From contig NZ_VSSR01000014.1 in the NCBI RefSeq assembly GCF_008123515.1, positions 1-64,000 on the forward strand: a DNA stretch of 64,000 bases, read 5' to 3'. A program made the position numbers and the translations under genes. Below are positions 17,628-27,227 of the stretch, one piece after another. How positions within the stretch are numbered: the first letter of the stretch is position 1; every line of letters begins with the position of its first letter. Source of the DNA: Bradyrhizobium cytisi. GTDB taxonomy: Bacteria > Pseudomonadota > Alphaproteobacteria > Rhizobiales > Xanthobacteraceae. The notes under the pieces are model-generated. The model saw only the letters and a program-made list of their open reading frames with translations, was not told where the DNA came from and ran no database searches.

Positions 17628-19017
17628 GGACGGCCCCCGACTTGCAAGGATTGGCTCGGGCAGCATGCTCGGATCGCTTGCGCTCATATGTCCGGCCTAT
17701 TTTCGGGTCTTGCGACCACTGGCCAAGATGGGCTTCGCGGACGGTGAGCTCCAAACACGAGAGCGGCATTTGCTGCCGGTAAACCGAGCGGAGTGTCTCA
17801 CATGACCGGCTCGCGCCGAACGTACCACCTCTTCCTTTCCTGCAAGTTCTGGCCCCAGCGTCAGATCTGCCCGTCTGACGCCAAGCTCAATTTGTCGTTC
17901 AAGTCTATGTCGGCGTTGGCATCGGTACGGCGCTCGCAGGCCGGTACCGTTCGCCGCTGACCATCAGTTTCCAAGCAATCCGCGCCAGCTTGTTTGCTAA
18001 CGCTATCGCCACCAGCTTCGGCGGCTTGCGCGCGATCATGTCTTTCAGCCAGGACCAAGGGCGACTCCCGCGTCGTCGCATATCCGCGATCACTGCCGTC
18101 GCGCCAGCTACCAAAACGGTTCGCAACATGCCGTCGCCGGCGCGGGTGATGACCCCGAGCCGATTCTTGCCAGCCGTCGAGTGATTCTTTGGCGTCAGGC
18201 CGAGCCACGCAGCAAAGTTTCTTGCCGACTTGAATCCGCGCGCATCTACGACCTTAATTGACAGCAGCGTCGCGCCGATCGGACCAATTCCTGGAATGGT
18301 CGCAAGTCTTCGGCTCATCTCGCTGCTCCGATGGAGTTGCATAAGCTTCTTGTCGAGCGTAACGATCTGATCATCGACGCGCGCCATTTCTGCAGCCAAC
18401 GCCTCTATCAACTCCATCGCCAAGTCCGGGACTGTCGCATCAGCCCTAATATCGATCAGCAATTGCGGAAGCCTTGAAAGCCCCTTGGGCGCGGTAAAAC
18501 CGAACTCTGCGGCGTAGCCGCGGATCGAATTGGCGAGCTGGGTGCGCCTGCCAATGAACTGGTTGCGTACACGAGTCAGCATCTGTGCGCCCTGCTGCTC
18601 GGGACTTTTGATTGGCACGAAGTTCTTCTGCAATTTCGGTCGACTCGGGGCTTCGCAAATCGCCTCGGCGTCCGCCGCATCGGATTTCCCACGTTGCACG
18701 TACGGTTTGACATATTGCGGCGGGATCATCGCCACCTCATGCCCCAGCGAACGCAGCTCCCTCGCCCAATAGTGCGACGCTCCGCAAGCCTCCATCGCGA
18801 CAAGCGTAGGCGGCAAACGGCCGAAGAACGCTAGAACCTGGCCGCGTCTCAACTTGCGTCGCAAGACCGGCTGCTCCATCCCGTCAACGCCATGCAACTG
18901 AAATACGCTCTTTGACGTGTCCAAACCGATACGAACAATCGTTTCCACGGGCGGCTCCTTCGTTTGAGGTCATCGACGACCCATCCTGCCACGCAGACCG
19001 GCGGAAGGGGGCCGTCC
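17628..19017 (-). mobile_element. IS1111-type IS110-family element
   Basis: GGACGGCCCCC (17628-17638) and its exact complement (19007-19017) bracket the transposase. IS1111-group elements have such subterminal inverted repeats, so the true ends may lie a few bases outside. The non-coding part downstream of the gene (17639-17904) is where this group is expected to encode its guide RNA. Confidence 0.6.
17905..18948 (-). CDS. IS1111-group transposase
   Basis: 347 residues, intact. The DEDD domain shows RIGLDTSKSVFQLHG, VAMEACGASHYWAREL and the GKSDAADAEAICEA motif. Transposase_20 carries TIPGIGPIGATLLS, AAWLGLTPKNHSTAGK and LGVITRAGDGMLR. The YVKPYVQRGKSDAADAEA block is diagnostic of the IS1111 group. 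The gene reads leftward with the start at 18948. Confidence 0.93.
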   Translation of the reverse strand: METIVRIGLDTSKSVFQLHGVDGMEQPVLRRKLRRGQVLAFFGRLPPTLVAMEACGASHYWARELRSLGHEVAMIPPQYVKPYVQRGKSDAADAEAICEAPSRPKLQKNFVPIKSPEQQGAQMLTRVRNQFIGRRTQLANSIRGYAAEFGFTAPKGLSRLPQLLIDIRADATVPDLAMELIEALAAEMARVDDQIVTLDKKLMQLHRSSEMSRRLATIPGIGPIGATLLSIKVVDARGFKSARNFAAWLGLTPKNHSTAGKNRLGVITRAGDGMLRTVLVAGATAVIADMRRRGSRPWSWLKDMIARKPPKLVAIALANKLARIAWKLMVSGERYRPASAVPMPTPT

Positions 19018-19097
19018 ACCCCAACACGAGAGCCCGGTGCGGCGGCAGCCGCACGCGCGCAGGCCGAGCAACTCCGCCATGACTTGAATCAGCGGAC

Positions 19098-19280
19098 CTA
19101 GATTTCCTCGCGCGCATGCGTCTGCGCGTCATAGATCCTGATCCGAAGCATGGGAAAACGCCTCTTTAGTTCTTCGCCACCTGCCCTGGCGCCGTCTCTG
19201 GTTGCAAATTCGGCTTTGAGCCGGCCGTCCACTTCAAGCGCGTAACCAGAGGCCGGCAATTCACGGATAGCTGCAACCAT
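19098..19280 (-). CDS. Small hypothetical protein
   Basis: 60 residues (MVAAIRELPASGYALEVDG...). It has a compact alpha/beta look with a central DGRLKAEFATRDGA segment and the C-terminal LRIRIYDAQTHAREE. Small proteins like this are common in Bradyrhizobium and Mesorhizobium, with no known function. It follows the thermonuclease gene on the same strand with a gap of about 130 bp. Confidence 0.5.
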   Translation of the reverse strand: MVAAIRELPASGYALEVDGRLKAEFATRDGARAGGEELKRRFPMLRIRIYDAQTHAREEI

Positions 19281-19414
19281 TTCATTCCCATTGTGCGGTG
19301 AGGTGATTGGGAATGATGGGTAGCGTGAGTCGCCCCAACCGCGCCAGAGCTACCCGGCCCACGTGCGGTGATCGGCCATCGCACGTTGTGGATTGGCGCC
19401 TTGCTGGGATCGCA

Positions 19415-19936
19415 TCAAGGATGGGCATTTGCATCATCCGAACAGGCGGACGGCTTTCCACTTGCGCGGATGCATGCACGATAAAGCCACGGCTCCACGT
19501 AGCTGCCCTTCCAGAGTCCTTGGCCGGTGCGTTCAGCCTCGCGCTGAGTTTCGTGATACCTGCCCTTCGAGTATTGGGGCCAATCCAACGCAAGACCGTT
19601 GCGTACAAGCCATTCACCGAGATCCCTGCCTGCGACCGAGCAGGTCGCGACCGTGCGGCCATACGGGTCGAGGCTGACTGGAACACAATTGACGGGACGG
19701 CGGGCAATGAAGGCGTCAAGGTCGTTGGCGGCCTGCGCACCACAACGATATTGTAAGCTGTCTTCGCCGCGGCACAGCTGGCTGCTTTCCGGTGCATCGA
19801 TGCCCCAAAGCCGGATGCGCACGCCATGCATTTCCAGCGTGTCGCCGTCGATCACGCTGGCCTGTCCGACAAACTGATCGGCCAGCGCCGCGCTCGACAG
19901 AATGGCGAGAATCAATGCGACACAGGTTCGCCCCAT
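19415..19936 (-). CDS. Secreted thermonuclease-family (SNase-like) protein
   Basis: 173 residues from MGRTCVALIL. A signal peptide is visible (hydrophobic 5-18, cleavage after SSAALA). The SNase domain follows: VIDGDTLEMHGVRIRLWGID with the metal-binding Asp, the DAPES motif and DPYGRTVATC. The C-terminal WPQYSKGRYHETQREAER matches the usual family ending. It is probably a periplasmic or secreted phosphodiesterase. The ATG at 19936 is chosen for its signal peptide; the frame is open upstream. Confidence 0.85.
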   Translation of the reverse strand: MGRTCVALILAILSSAALADQFVGQASVIDGDTLEMHGVRIRLWGIDAPESSQLCRGEDSLQYRCGAQAANDLDAFIARRPVNCVPVSLDPYGRTVATCSVAGRDLGEWLVRNGLALDWPQYSKGRYHETQREAERTGQGLWKGSYVEPWLYRACIRASGKPSACSDDANAHP

Positions 19937-19952
19937 TCCGATGACCTTGTAG

Positions 19953-20273
19953 CTACCGCAAATCTCGCGGACTGGATTCCGGCCAGCTCTCAAGTGGCTT
20001 CAGTGCCGGCGGATTCTTTGGCCGCTCGGGATAATGAAACTCTCTGTCGCGCAGCCAGCGCCCCTCGAAGCGAGCCCAGAGCAGAATCGCATCCATCTGC
20101 CAAGTGAATTCAAAGACCTTCCAGACGCCGTCATCCTTAATATCTTGGCCGGTCGCGTTGAATGCCAGGCCGCTCGGCCGGCAAAGCGCGTAAATTTCGT
20201 CCCAGCGCGCCCCCTTGGGATGAGGCAAAGGCGCTGCAGCGCGCTTACCAGACCTGGCGCTGAAAGTCGCCAT
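19953..20273 (-). CDS. Hypothetical protein (rhizobial)
   Basis: 106 residues from MATFSARSGKRAA. The block GARWDEIYALCRPSGLAFN and DGVWKVFEFTWQMDA look like a conserved rhizobial family of unknown function. Trp and acidic residues are abundant; no signal peptide or membrane segment is seen. It reads in the same direction as the thermonuclease gene, 16 bp upstream of it, so the two may be co-transcribed. Confidence 0.5.
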   Translation of the reverse strand: MATFSARSGKRAAAPLPHPKGARWDEIYALCRPSGLAFNATGQDIKDDGVWKVFEFTWQMDAILLWARFEGRWLRDREFHYPERPKNPPALKPLESWPESSPRDLR

Positions 20274-20441
20274 GCGCGACGCGGACAAGGAAGACAAGAT
20301 TGCTGCGTGGCTGGTTTTGCACAGGGGCAGCGGAACACGTGGACAAGCACCCGCCCCGTTGCTTTGGAATCCCTGGTCTGTGTTAGCAGCCGGAACGAAT
20401 CGAGGGCCGCAAGATTCGTCCGTCGGGGAGGAGCGATCTTG

Positions 20442-20708
20442 ATGCTGATGACCAAGGAGCGGCGGACGGCGATCCACACGGTACGGGGGTGGGCGATAGC
20501 CGTGCTGCAGGAGGCAGGCGCGATCCGCGAGTGTGAGTACCACGGCTGGATGCAGGACGGCGCAGATCCGCACGCCCGTGAGCGGGCGTTCGAAATCGCC
20601 CGCCAGCATCCGCCACTGGGCCTTTCGCCCGAGGCGGCCGCCGGCGCGATGACGGAGGTCTTGGACTCCTTCGGCGATACCTGCCCCGAATGCCCGCCCG
20701 AGGCCTAG
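20442..20708 (+). CDS. Hypothetical protein
   Basis: 88 residues from MLMTKERRTAI with a good GGGAGGAGC ribosome site at about 20426-20434. The N-terminus is basic; the C-terminus ends in a CPECPPEA pair. A WAIAVLQEAG and HGWMQDG pattern suggests a small cytosolic helical protein. No family is recognised. It faces the DUF3606 gene. Confidence 0.55.
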   Translation: MLMTKERRTAIHTVRGWAIAVLQEAGAIRECEYHGWMQDGADPHARERAFEIARQHPPLGLSPEAAAGAMTEVLDSFGDTCPECPPEA

Positions 20709-20743
20709 GCAACGTGCCGGACAATCGACGCCAGCAAAGATAA

Positions 20744-20926
20744 CTAGCGCCCGAGACGCTTCTCGACGCGCTTCCGGCTGTTGCCGACCTTCTTGACAGC
20801 TTTCTTGACCGCCGACGCCGACCGCCGTGTCTTTTTGGACTCGTACCGCACTTCATATTTTTGCCCGCCGGCCACACGGGCCCGGTCCTGCTTGCGCCCG
20901 CGCGCTGTCTTCTTCGCTGCCGCCAT
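20744..20926 (-). CDS. DUF3606 protein
   Basis: 60 residues, very basic. After a Lys/Arg-rich N-terminus the DUF3606 pattern follows: DRARVAGGQKYEVRYESKK, then AVKKAVKKVGNSRKRVEKRL. This family of small alphaproteobacterial proteins has no assigned activity; the charge suggests nucleic-acid binding. The ATG at 20926 follows AGGAGGAGCC. Confidence 0.65.
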   Translation of the reverse strand: MAAAKKTARGRKQDRARVAGGQKYEVRYESKKTRRSASAVKKAVKKVGNSRKRVEKRLGR

Positions 20927-21035
20927 CGGCTCCTCCTGTCTGACTTGATGACAAACCAACGCAGCAAGGGATTCGCGGGTTCCGGAACGATTCGAACTGT
21001 CTCAGTTTGAATCAGCTGTTGCGTGGAGTGCTTCA

Positions 21036-21955
21036 GTGGCGTTTCAGCGTAAAAGACCCCCGGCTATTGGCGTCAAGGCGCCGTTGCTCGGCTTCATCGA
21101 ACCGGCCTTGGCAACCTTGATCGAGAAGGTGCCGTCCGGCACGCGGTGGATTCACGAAATCAAGTTCGACGGCTACCGTGTTCAGGTCCACCTGGCCAAC
21201 GAGGCGGCGAAGATCTTCACCCGGCGCCGCCACGACTGGACGCATCGCTTCAAGAAGGTCGCCCACGACCCTGGCGCATCAAGGCGAGCTCGGCCGTCAT
21301 CGACGGCGAGATTGTCGTTCCCGCCGCCGACGGCACGACCGATTTCTCGGTGCTGCAGAACGAGCTGAAGGGCAAGTCGACCAAGATCGTGCTGGTGGCA
21401 TTCGATCTGCTCTATCTGAACGGCCGCGATCTCCGGAAGCTGCCGCTCATTCAGCGCAAAGCCGAACTCAAGAAGATCCTGACCGGCACCGACGTCCAGT
21501 TCAGCGAAAGCTTCGAGATCGAGGGACGCGAGATGTTCGCGCACGCCTGCAAACTCGGCCTGGAAGGTATCGTCTCCAAGGTGCGAGACGGCCCCTATCC
21601 GAAGGGCCGTACAAGCGACTGGGTGAAGAAAACCTGCATCCAGCGCGAGACGCTGACCATCGCCGGGTTCGCGCTCGACAAGGGAAAATGGGACGGCATC
21701 TATGTCGGCCGCCTCAAGGGCGACGATCTGATCTATGCGGGCAAGGTCGATCATGGCTTCGACAAGACGTCCGCCGCTGACCTCCAGAAGAGACTGAAGC
21801 CGCTGATCCGGAAGGCGCAGCCGTACACCAAGCGGATCGCACATAAGGGCATCTGGGTCGAACCAAAGCTGCTCGCCGAGATCGAGTACCGCGCGAAGTC
21901 GGCCGAGGGAAAGGTGCGGCACCCGTTCTTCCGGGGCCTGCGGGAGGACCTGTGA
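21036..21955 (+). pseudogene. ATP-dependent DNA ligase (LigD ligase-domain type), one frameshift
   Basis: The start MAFQRKRPPAIG at 21036 leads into the adenylation domain with motif I (HEIKFDGYRVQVH, catalytic Lys). At about 21270 one base seems missing; the frame then continues as KASSAVIDGEIVVPAADG (motif III/IIIa region), LEGIVSKVRDGPY (motif IV) and SDWVKKTC (motif V). It finishes with an OB-fold C-terminal domain (YAGKVDHGF). This is the bacterial NHEJ ligase type, but no Ku gene is in the window. If the shift is real the protein is dead; if it is an error, this is a complete ~306-residue ligase. Confidence 0.85.
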
Positions 21956-22122
21956 TGGATGCATTCGATCGCTTCTGGCAGTGGGCCAACAAGCCCTTGG
22001 AAAGCCAACTAATGATTCCAGCCGAGCTACATCGGGCCGTCATGGAGCTCGCTCCCGAGGACCGACGGGACCGCGCCGCCGTGAACCAGGCCGCAGCACG
22101 CGTCCAAGGTCCCGAACGATGA
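21955..22122 (+). CDS. Short hypothetical protein coupled to ligase
   Basis: A 55-residue frame (MDAFDRFWQWANKPLES...) whose ATG overlaps the ligase stop (TGATG). It contains PAELHRAVMELAPEDRRDR and ends in AARVQGPER. It is acidic/amphipathic and probably helical. The tight overlap and sensible composition argue that it is a real, co-translated gene. I recognise no function. Confidence 0.5.
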   Translation: MDAFDRFWQWANKPLESQLMIPAELHRAVMELAPEDRRDRAAVNQAAARVQGPER

Positions 22123-22171
22123 GCGCTCGAAGGGGACCGCGGGCCTTCGCTCATGAGTGCCGCCAAAGAAA

Positions 22172-22786
22172 CTAAGCCCGCGCGCGCCGCAGCGCGGCTT
22201 CCAATCGCTCCTTCTCCTTATCCCAGCGGGCTTGTTCGGTCTGCGATCTCTTCTCAAGAGCCTCGATCTCGGCCTGGATGGCGGCGGTCCGCTTCGCGTG
22301 CTCCTGCTCGGCCTTGTCCAACGCAGCCTGCGCCTTGTCGACCGCCTGCTGACGACGTTCTCGCTCCTTCTGCCTGGCAGCCTCTTCCTTCGCCCGTTCA
22401 AGCTCGCGGCGCCTCTGCTCCCGTTCGTAGGCGAGAGCGGCCTTCCGCTCCGCGGCCTGGTCGACGGGCCGAGAGGAAGGCTTCTTCGTCTTCGGGCCTT
22501 TCGACTTGCGGGAAACTTTCGTTGGTCCGCCGCCGCCAAGATCGGTGGGCAGCTCGGCATGCTCGCTGAAAGGTCGGTCGGTTCCAACCGGACGCCTGAG
22601 AACGATGCCGGGCTTTGCCATGGTCGCCGCGATAACGTCCGGATCGTGGCTCTCCTTCGCTGCGCCCTGATGGAAGAGATTGCTGTCGGCGCCCCATGCT
22701 TCCAGAGTCGCCTTCATGGATGGCGCGGCGATCGCCAGATCGAAGAAGCCCAGCGAAGTCTGATAGGTTTTCAGTTTCCTGGCCAT
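22172..22786 (-). CDS. Coiled-coil hypothetical protein (TolA-like in composition)
   Basis: 204 residues from MARKLKTYQTSLGFFD. The N-terminal 70 residues form a compact conserved block (TSLGFFDLAIAAPSMKATLEA and NLFHQGAAKE). The C-terminal 100 residues are a long Lys/Arg/Glu/Ala coiled coil (for example ERAKEEAARQKERERRQQ). This explains frequent 'TolA-like' labels, but there is no membrane segment or TolA domain, so I do not assign that role. It is a known rhizobial family next to LigD-type genes. Confidence 0.65.
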   Translation of the reverse strand: MARKLKTYQTSLGFFDLAIAAPSMKATLEAWGADSNLFHQGAAKESHDPDVIAATMAKPGIVLRRPVGTDRPFSEHAELPTDLGGGGPTKVSRKSKGPKTKKPSSRPVDQAAERKAALAYEREQRRRELERAKEEAARQKERERRQQAVDKAQAALDKAEQEHAKRTAAIQAEIEALEKRSQTEQARWDKEKERLEAALRRARA

Positions 22787-22928
22787 CTGTCTGATCCGCC
22801 CTCCCCGATCAATCGTCAACGTCGCGCACGTCACGGCGCCTGCGGAACATGACGCGGCCTCGTAGCGTTCCCTAATCCTTGAAGGACGTCCATGCATTTC
22901 GCAACGCGCTCTTAAGGATTGACCTCGA

Positions 22929-23875
22929 ATGAGCCGGACGTCGACCCTGCCCAAGCGCCTGCAGCCGATGCTCGCGACGCTCACCGACGCGCCATTTGAC
23001 GACCCCGGCTGGGTTTTCGAGGATAAGTACGACGGCTTCCGGATGATCGCGGAAATCCGGCGGGGTAAGGTTGCACGCTACAGCCGCAACGGCAAGATCA
23101 TCAGCCGCAGCTATATCGAGGTCGCAAAAGCGCTGGAGGGGGTGAAGGGCGACGCTGTGATCGACGGCGAACTCGTCGCGATCGGAAAGGACGGCGTCTC
23201 ACATTTCCAGCTGCTCCAAAACGCGCTGCGCCATGAAGCGAAGCTTAAGTATTGCGTCTTCGATCTCATGTTTGAGAATGCAGTGGACTTGCGCAAGCAG
23301 CCTCTCCTCGAGCGCAAGAAGCGGCTGAAGGCAATTCTGCCGCGCGACAAGCTGATCGCCTTTAGCGCTCACCGTAAAGGGAACGGCACGAAATTCTTCG
23401 CCGAGGCCGGCGGAAGGGTCTCGAAGGCATCATGGCGAAGCGCGCCGACAGCGCGTATGCGTCCGGTAGCCGGACCCCGGATTGGCTGAAGATCAAGACG
23501 GCAAAGCGACAGGAAGTGGTGATCGCAGGCTTCACGGCGCCCAGGCGCACCAGTCCGTTGTTCGGCGCCCTGGTCCTCGCCGTGCGCGAAGATGACGCTT
23601 GGCGCTACATCGGTCATGTCGGCACTGGCTTCAGCCACAAGGTCCTGGAAGACATCCATGCCAAGCTCATGAAGCTGACGGCCTCAAAATCACCCTTCCC
23701 TGCCAAAGTGAAGGATGAGGCCGCGACGACCTGGGTCAGGCCCTCGTTGGTGGCCGAGGTCAAATTCGCGGAATGGACGAGCAAGGGCGAACTGCGCCAA
23801 CCCGTCTACCTCGGGCTCAGGTCCGACAAGCGGGCGAAGGATGTCGTGCGCGAGCGGGAACGTCCGCGCAAATAG
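22929..23875 (+). pseudogene. Second ATP-dependent DNA ligase, one frameshift
   Basis: It starts MSRTSTLPKRLQPML. Motif I is in FEDKYDGFRMIAEI, and motif III in DAVIDGELVAIGKDG followed by LKYCVFDLMFEN. At about 23410, in a GGCCGGCGG run, one base appears lost. The frame then resumes with IMAKRADSAYASG and the DWLKIKTAKRQEVVIAGFT motifs, and the OB-fold end (GHVGTGFSHKVLEDI). It is paralogous to the ligase at 21036 but distinct. As with that gene, the defect is a single base; a corrected reading gives about 315 residues. Confidence 0.85.
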
Positions 23876-23960
23876 CGCTTCCTTTTGGGGCCTAACCGGC
23901 AAACGGAACGGATTGATGCATTCGCCTCCTCCGCTGTGAATTCCGTCCGTAGTGGTGCGC

Positions 23961-24424
23961 TCAGTCGCCTCCAAGGTCGTGGATTTCCGGTCGCATGCCC
24001 TCACGCGTGACTTCGAGCGTCGCAAGCGTGATCGGCAGCTTGAAGCGCCGCCGTCCCGCGCTGCCAGGATTCAGGAAGAGAACGCCACCGACCGTGTCGA
24101 TCTTGGGCACGTGGGAATGCCCGGAAAGATGACGTCGATGCCGGCGCCAAGATCGGCCTGCCGTGTGTTCAGGTCATGCAGAACGTAGATCGACTTTCCC
24201 GCCAAGCGCACGAGTTTCGTGTCGGGGTATTTGCGAGCCCACTCGCCGCTGTCCACGATTCCATGGATGGCCGTGGCGGGCGCGATCCGGCGAAGCGCGT
24301 CCACGATCTCGGGCCGCCCGATGTCGCCAGCATGGACGATCTGATCGACGCCTTTCAGGCGTCGTTCCGCCTCGGGCCTCAACAGACCGTGCGTGTCCGA
24401 AATGATTCCAATCCTGAACGTCAT
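23961..24424 (-). pseudogene. YfcE/MJ0936-type phosphoesterase, one frameshift
   Basis: The N-terminal part MTFRIGIISDTHGLLRPEA shows the metallophosphoesterase motif DxH, then VHAGDIGRPE (GD) and a HGIVDSGEWA segment (GN-like). At about 24115 the frame shifts; the expected GHSHVPKID metal site then continues with LFLNPGSAGRRRF and ends EIHDLGGD* at 23961. One inserted C restores the GHSH motif. Intact members are ~155-residue phosphodiesterases. Its ATG overlaps the stop of the Nudix remnant (ATGA), so the two formed an operon. Confidence 0.8.
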
Positions 24425-24765
24425 TTCCCGGCGCTCTCAACCGCGATCTCCAAAAGACGATCGAGAAACTCTACCTGCCCGGACAGCATCTTAGTCCGCG
24501 CGAACTCGATATCGAACCAGTCCGCGCGGTCGACTTCGGGAAAGCTCTGCCGTCGACCGCTTCGTGGCGGCCATTCGATATCGAAGGTATTGCTGGTCAG
24601 CACCGCTGGGTCAAAATGGCCTTCTCCGGCGAATGCGATAACGCGCTTCCCTCCTCGCTGTCGGATCTCCCCCAGCGTCCGGAGTAAACCAATCGAAGCG
24701 CTCGGGCCGAGTTCTTCGGCAAACTCGCGCCGCCGCGAGCGCCCTTGCGGTATGCGAGAACACTC
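24421..24765 (-). pseudogene. Nudix hydrolase, N-terminally truncated
   Basis: What remains begins in the Nudix box (REFAEELGPSASIG) and runs to a normal C-terminus: GEIRQRGGKRVIAFAGEG, EWPPRSGRRQSFPEVDRA and VEFLDRLLEI. The first ~50 residues, including the GX5E part of the Nudix signature, are missing. The break lies at about 24740-24765, exactly where the oppositely oriented TGT-like fragment begins. The protein would be inactive. Confidence 0.75.
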
Positions 24766-25484
24766 GTCGACGAGGAGGGCAGGCTTCGAGGGGGCAACGC
24801 CGATCACGCGTCGTTTCCCTGGTCGCCGGAACTTCATGCAGAGACGCTGGCGGGGATCGACGTCACCTGCCCCGTCGTTGCCGTCAGCTACGATCGCACG
24901 CAATTGCCGATCGAGGACCAGATCCTCGCCGCTCATGAAGCGATCCAAGGCTGGGAAGCGCCTTCCTGCTCAAGCCGCGCAACGGGGATAAACTCACAAT
25001 AGCGTCGATTGCGGACCATGCCAGGTCGCTCAAGCTCTTTGATATCGTCGGCGTGACCGAGAAAGAAGCCGGCGATACCTTCGTCGAGAGGCTGACCTTC
25101 GTTGCCCGCCTGCGCGCGTTGCTTGACGCGAACGACGTTTACAAACCGATCCACGTTTTCGGCGGGCTCGACCCGTTCATGGCACCGCTCTATTTTCTGG
25201 CCGGAGCCGACGTCGTGGACGGCCTGACTTGGTTGCGGATGGCATTCTCCGACACGGGCTCGCGCTACCTTCCGGCCCACGCCGCAATGACCGGCCCCAT
25301 GGCGAGGTTGGAAGAGGCCGAATGGCGGATCCGGCGTATGAATTTCAGACGTGTGGTAGACATGCAGACCTCGATCTGTCGATTCCTGCGTAACGGCAAC
25401 TACGACGAGTTGTCCGCCAAGAAGGAGGCGTCAGTGGTGATACGAGATCTGCACCTCCGGCTGCTGGAATCGCTGAAGGACTGA
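24745..25484 (+). pseudogene. TGT-like (queuine tRNA-ribosyltransferase superfamily) gene, 5'-truncated and frameshifted
   Basis: The fragment begins YARTLVDEEGRLRGGNADH (no start) and continues to AAHEAIQGW. One base is lost at about 24950, and it resumes as LLKPRNGDKLTIASIADHA and FVARLRALLDANDVYKPIH. The HVFGGLDPFMAPLYFLAGAD and DGLTWLRMAFSD segments resemble the C-terminal barrel of TGT-like proteins. A relation to DpdA-type DNA-modification enzymes is possible but not shown. The 5' end is lost at the junction with the Nudix remnant. Confidence 0.55.
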
Positions 25485-25750
25485 TCAGCGCGGGCGAACG
25501 GCCATCGCCGGACCTCCCTCGATCGTTATCGGCGATATATCTCATTCGGCCGAACACCCGATGGGGCGCAGCGCCAGTGGCGGCCGCATCGCTTCGCACA
25601 GTGATTTTCACCAAATGCTTCTGATCTAGCGCATAGGCACAATGCGAGGCATGCTCCCATTCCGCGGTGCGTCCGGGAGGGCCATGAACGCAGCTAAGCG
25701 CGGTCATATCCCATCCGACAGTTCGTGAGGCCGGATAAGAGTAGTCGAGC
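25485..25750. other. Spacer, left edge of defence island
   Basis: Non-coding, 266 bp, between the TGT-like remnant and the DUF2130 gene. No terminator or gene is clear. Confidence 0.4.
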
Positions 25751-27019
25751 CTACCCTTTGCTATTTTCGATGAGGGGCATCTCCAACGCAGGTATCTCTT
25801 GCATAACGCGCCCCGCTATCCCTTGAAGATCACCATACATCCCAACTGTGGAATCAATGACACCCTGAATTTGTGCTTCGCGCTTTGCCCACAGACGCAT
25901 AGTGGCCTTCCGTTCGCGGTTGAGGTCGTCTTGCATTTCGGAGAACAGCTCGACAATGGCTTCGACTCGATGCCGGAATCGCGGACCAGTCAGATACGCG
26001 TAAACGAGCTCTGTTTTGGTTTGCTGCCCTTCTTGGGACAGACGCGTAGCCGCTAACTCGATCAGGGATTGCCGCAGGACCGCAGCTACCGGGAGAACGA
26101 ATCGCGGATGAGCAACCCAGACGCCATCGATCAGTTCAAAACTCTCGACGCCTTTCGGCAGCGTCTCCGACACCAAGAGCGCCAATTCTGCCTTCGCCGC
26201 TCGCTGATCCCCCCGCAGCTTTGGTAGCCACGCATCGCTCCAATTTTTGGTTCGTTTAGTCTCCCACAAGATCGCGCCGCACTGCTGCCCAGCAGGCCCC
26301 GTCACGCGCTGAAGCAAATCTCCGCCGAATTCACCCTTGGCGACGGGCTCGAGCAGGTCGAGTGGAAATCGGCCACCCAGGAGCGTCTCAAGCTGCAATT
26401 CCAGGACCTCGCCTTGCAGCTGTTGCGATCCCTGTTCGGCCCGACGCCTTAGCTCCTCGATTTGGCGCTGCATCGACAGGATTTGCTCTTCCTTCTCGGA
26501 TACTTTCAGCCGCAGAGTGTCTTCCACGTCCTTGCGGGCCTGCTCCCGGACTGCACCGAGGGCTTCTTGAACGCGCTTTTCGACGGAAAGCTCCAACTCA
26601 CGCCTGGCGTCATCGAGTTCGCGCTGCTTGCGAAGAAGTTCGACCTGGGCTGCCTGCGCTTCGGCCAGTTTGGTATCGCGTTGGATCAGGACGTCTTTAA
26701 GATCGGCGATTTCCCTTGCGTGGGATTCCAAGTCCGTGGCTAGCGCGAGCTTCGCCTTGCGTGCCTCGTCGTGAGCAATGGACTGGCGCTCGGCCTTCAG
26801 CCTTTCCGCGACCAGCACATCAACACTTTCCTGCGCCTCCTTCACGGCTACCTGCTGAACGCGAAGTTCCGCCTCGCGTTTGTCCAACACGGCATCCCTG
26901 TCGGCAGCCCTCTTCTCATATTCGCGCTTTGTTGCCGCGATCAAGGGCGCGGCGAGCGATTCGGTGAGTTTGATCTCACTATGACAGCTTGGACAGGTGA
27001 TGTTAGCGTCGATGGTCAT
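25751..27019 (-). CDS. DUF2130 protein: coiled coil plus PD-(D/E)XK-like nuclease domain
   Basis: 422 residues. An N-terminal zinc-ribbon-like CPSCHSEIKL motif is followed by a ~190-residue coiled coil (26 to ~215). The C-terminal DUF2130 domain holds a restriction-endonuclease-like core: an Asp in EFGGDLLQRV, then AILWETKRTKNWSDAWLPKL with the E-x-K motif. This suggests a DNA nuclease, but the activity is inferred from the fold. It is the last gene of the sir2-herA operon, its ATG overlapping the KTSC stop by ATGA. A structural role for the coiled coil is likely. Confidence 0.8.
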   Translation of the reverse strand: MTIDANITCPSCHSEIKLTESLAAPLIAATKREYEKRAADRDAVLDKREAELRVQQVAVKEAQESVDVLVAERLKAERQSIAHDEARKAKLALATDLESHAREIADLKDVLIQRDTKLAEAQAAQVELLRKQRELDDARRELELSVEKRVQEALGAVREQARKDVEDTLRLKVSEKEEQILSMQRQIEELRRRAEQGSQQLQGEVLELQLETLLGGRFPLDLLEPVAKGEFGGDLLQRVTGPAGQQCGAILWETKRTKNWSDAWLPKLRGDQRAAKAELALLVSETLPKGVESFELIDGVWVAHPRFVLPVAAVLRQSLIELAATRLSQEGQQTKTELVYAYLTGPRFRHRVEAIVELFSEMQDDLNRERKATMRLWAKREAQIQGVIDSTVGMYGDLQGIAGRVMQEIPALEMPLIENSKG

Positions 27020-27225
27020 GCGCGCTCGAAAGAATATCCATTCTTGATGTTAGCGTTAAAGTAGGCCCCATGCGAGTTCGCGGCCATCAGCCGCTCATAC
27101 TCGAACGACGGGACATTTAAATAGCGATATACTGCGCCACCCTTGAACTCAACCTCCAGCGTCGAACTGTCTTCATCATATCCAACCGAGACCAGGTTAG
27201 ACGAGTTTACCACTATCCGTTCCAT
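27016..27225 (-). CDS. KTSC domain protein
   Basis: 69 residues. The KTSC domain pattern is clear: VNSSNLVSVGYDEDSSTLEV, then FKGGAVYRYLNVPSFEYERL. KTSC is a small nucleic-acid-associated domain, first noted next to translation and phage proteins; its role is unknown. It lies 2 bp after herA and overlaps the DUF2130 gene by 4 bp. This tight placement inside a SIR2-HerA operon is unusual and argues for participation. Confidence 0.85.
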   Translation of the reverse strand: MERIVVNSSNLVSVGYDEDSSTLEVEFKGGAVYRYLNVPSFEYERLMAANSHGAYFNANIKNGYSFERA

Positions 27226-27227
27226 AT

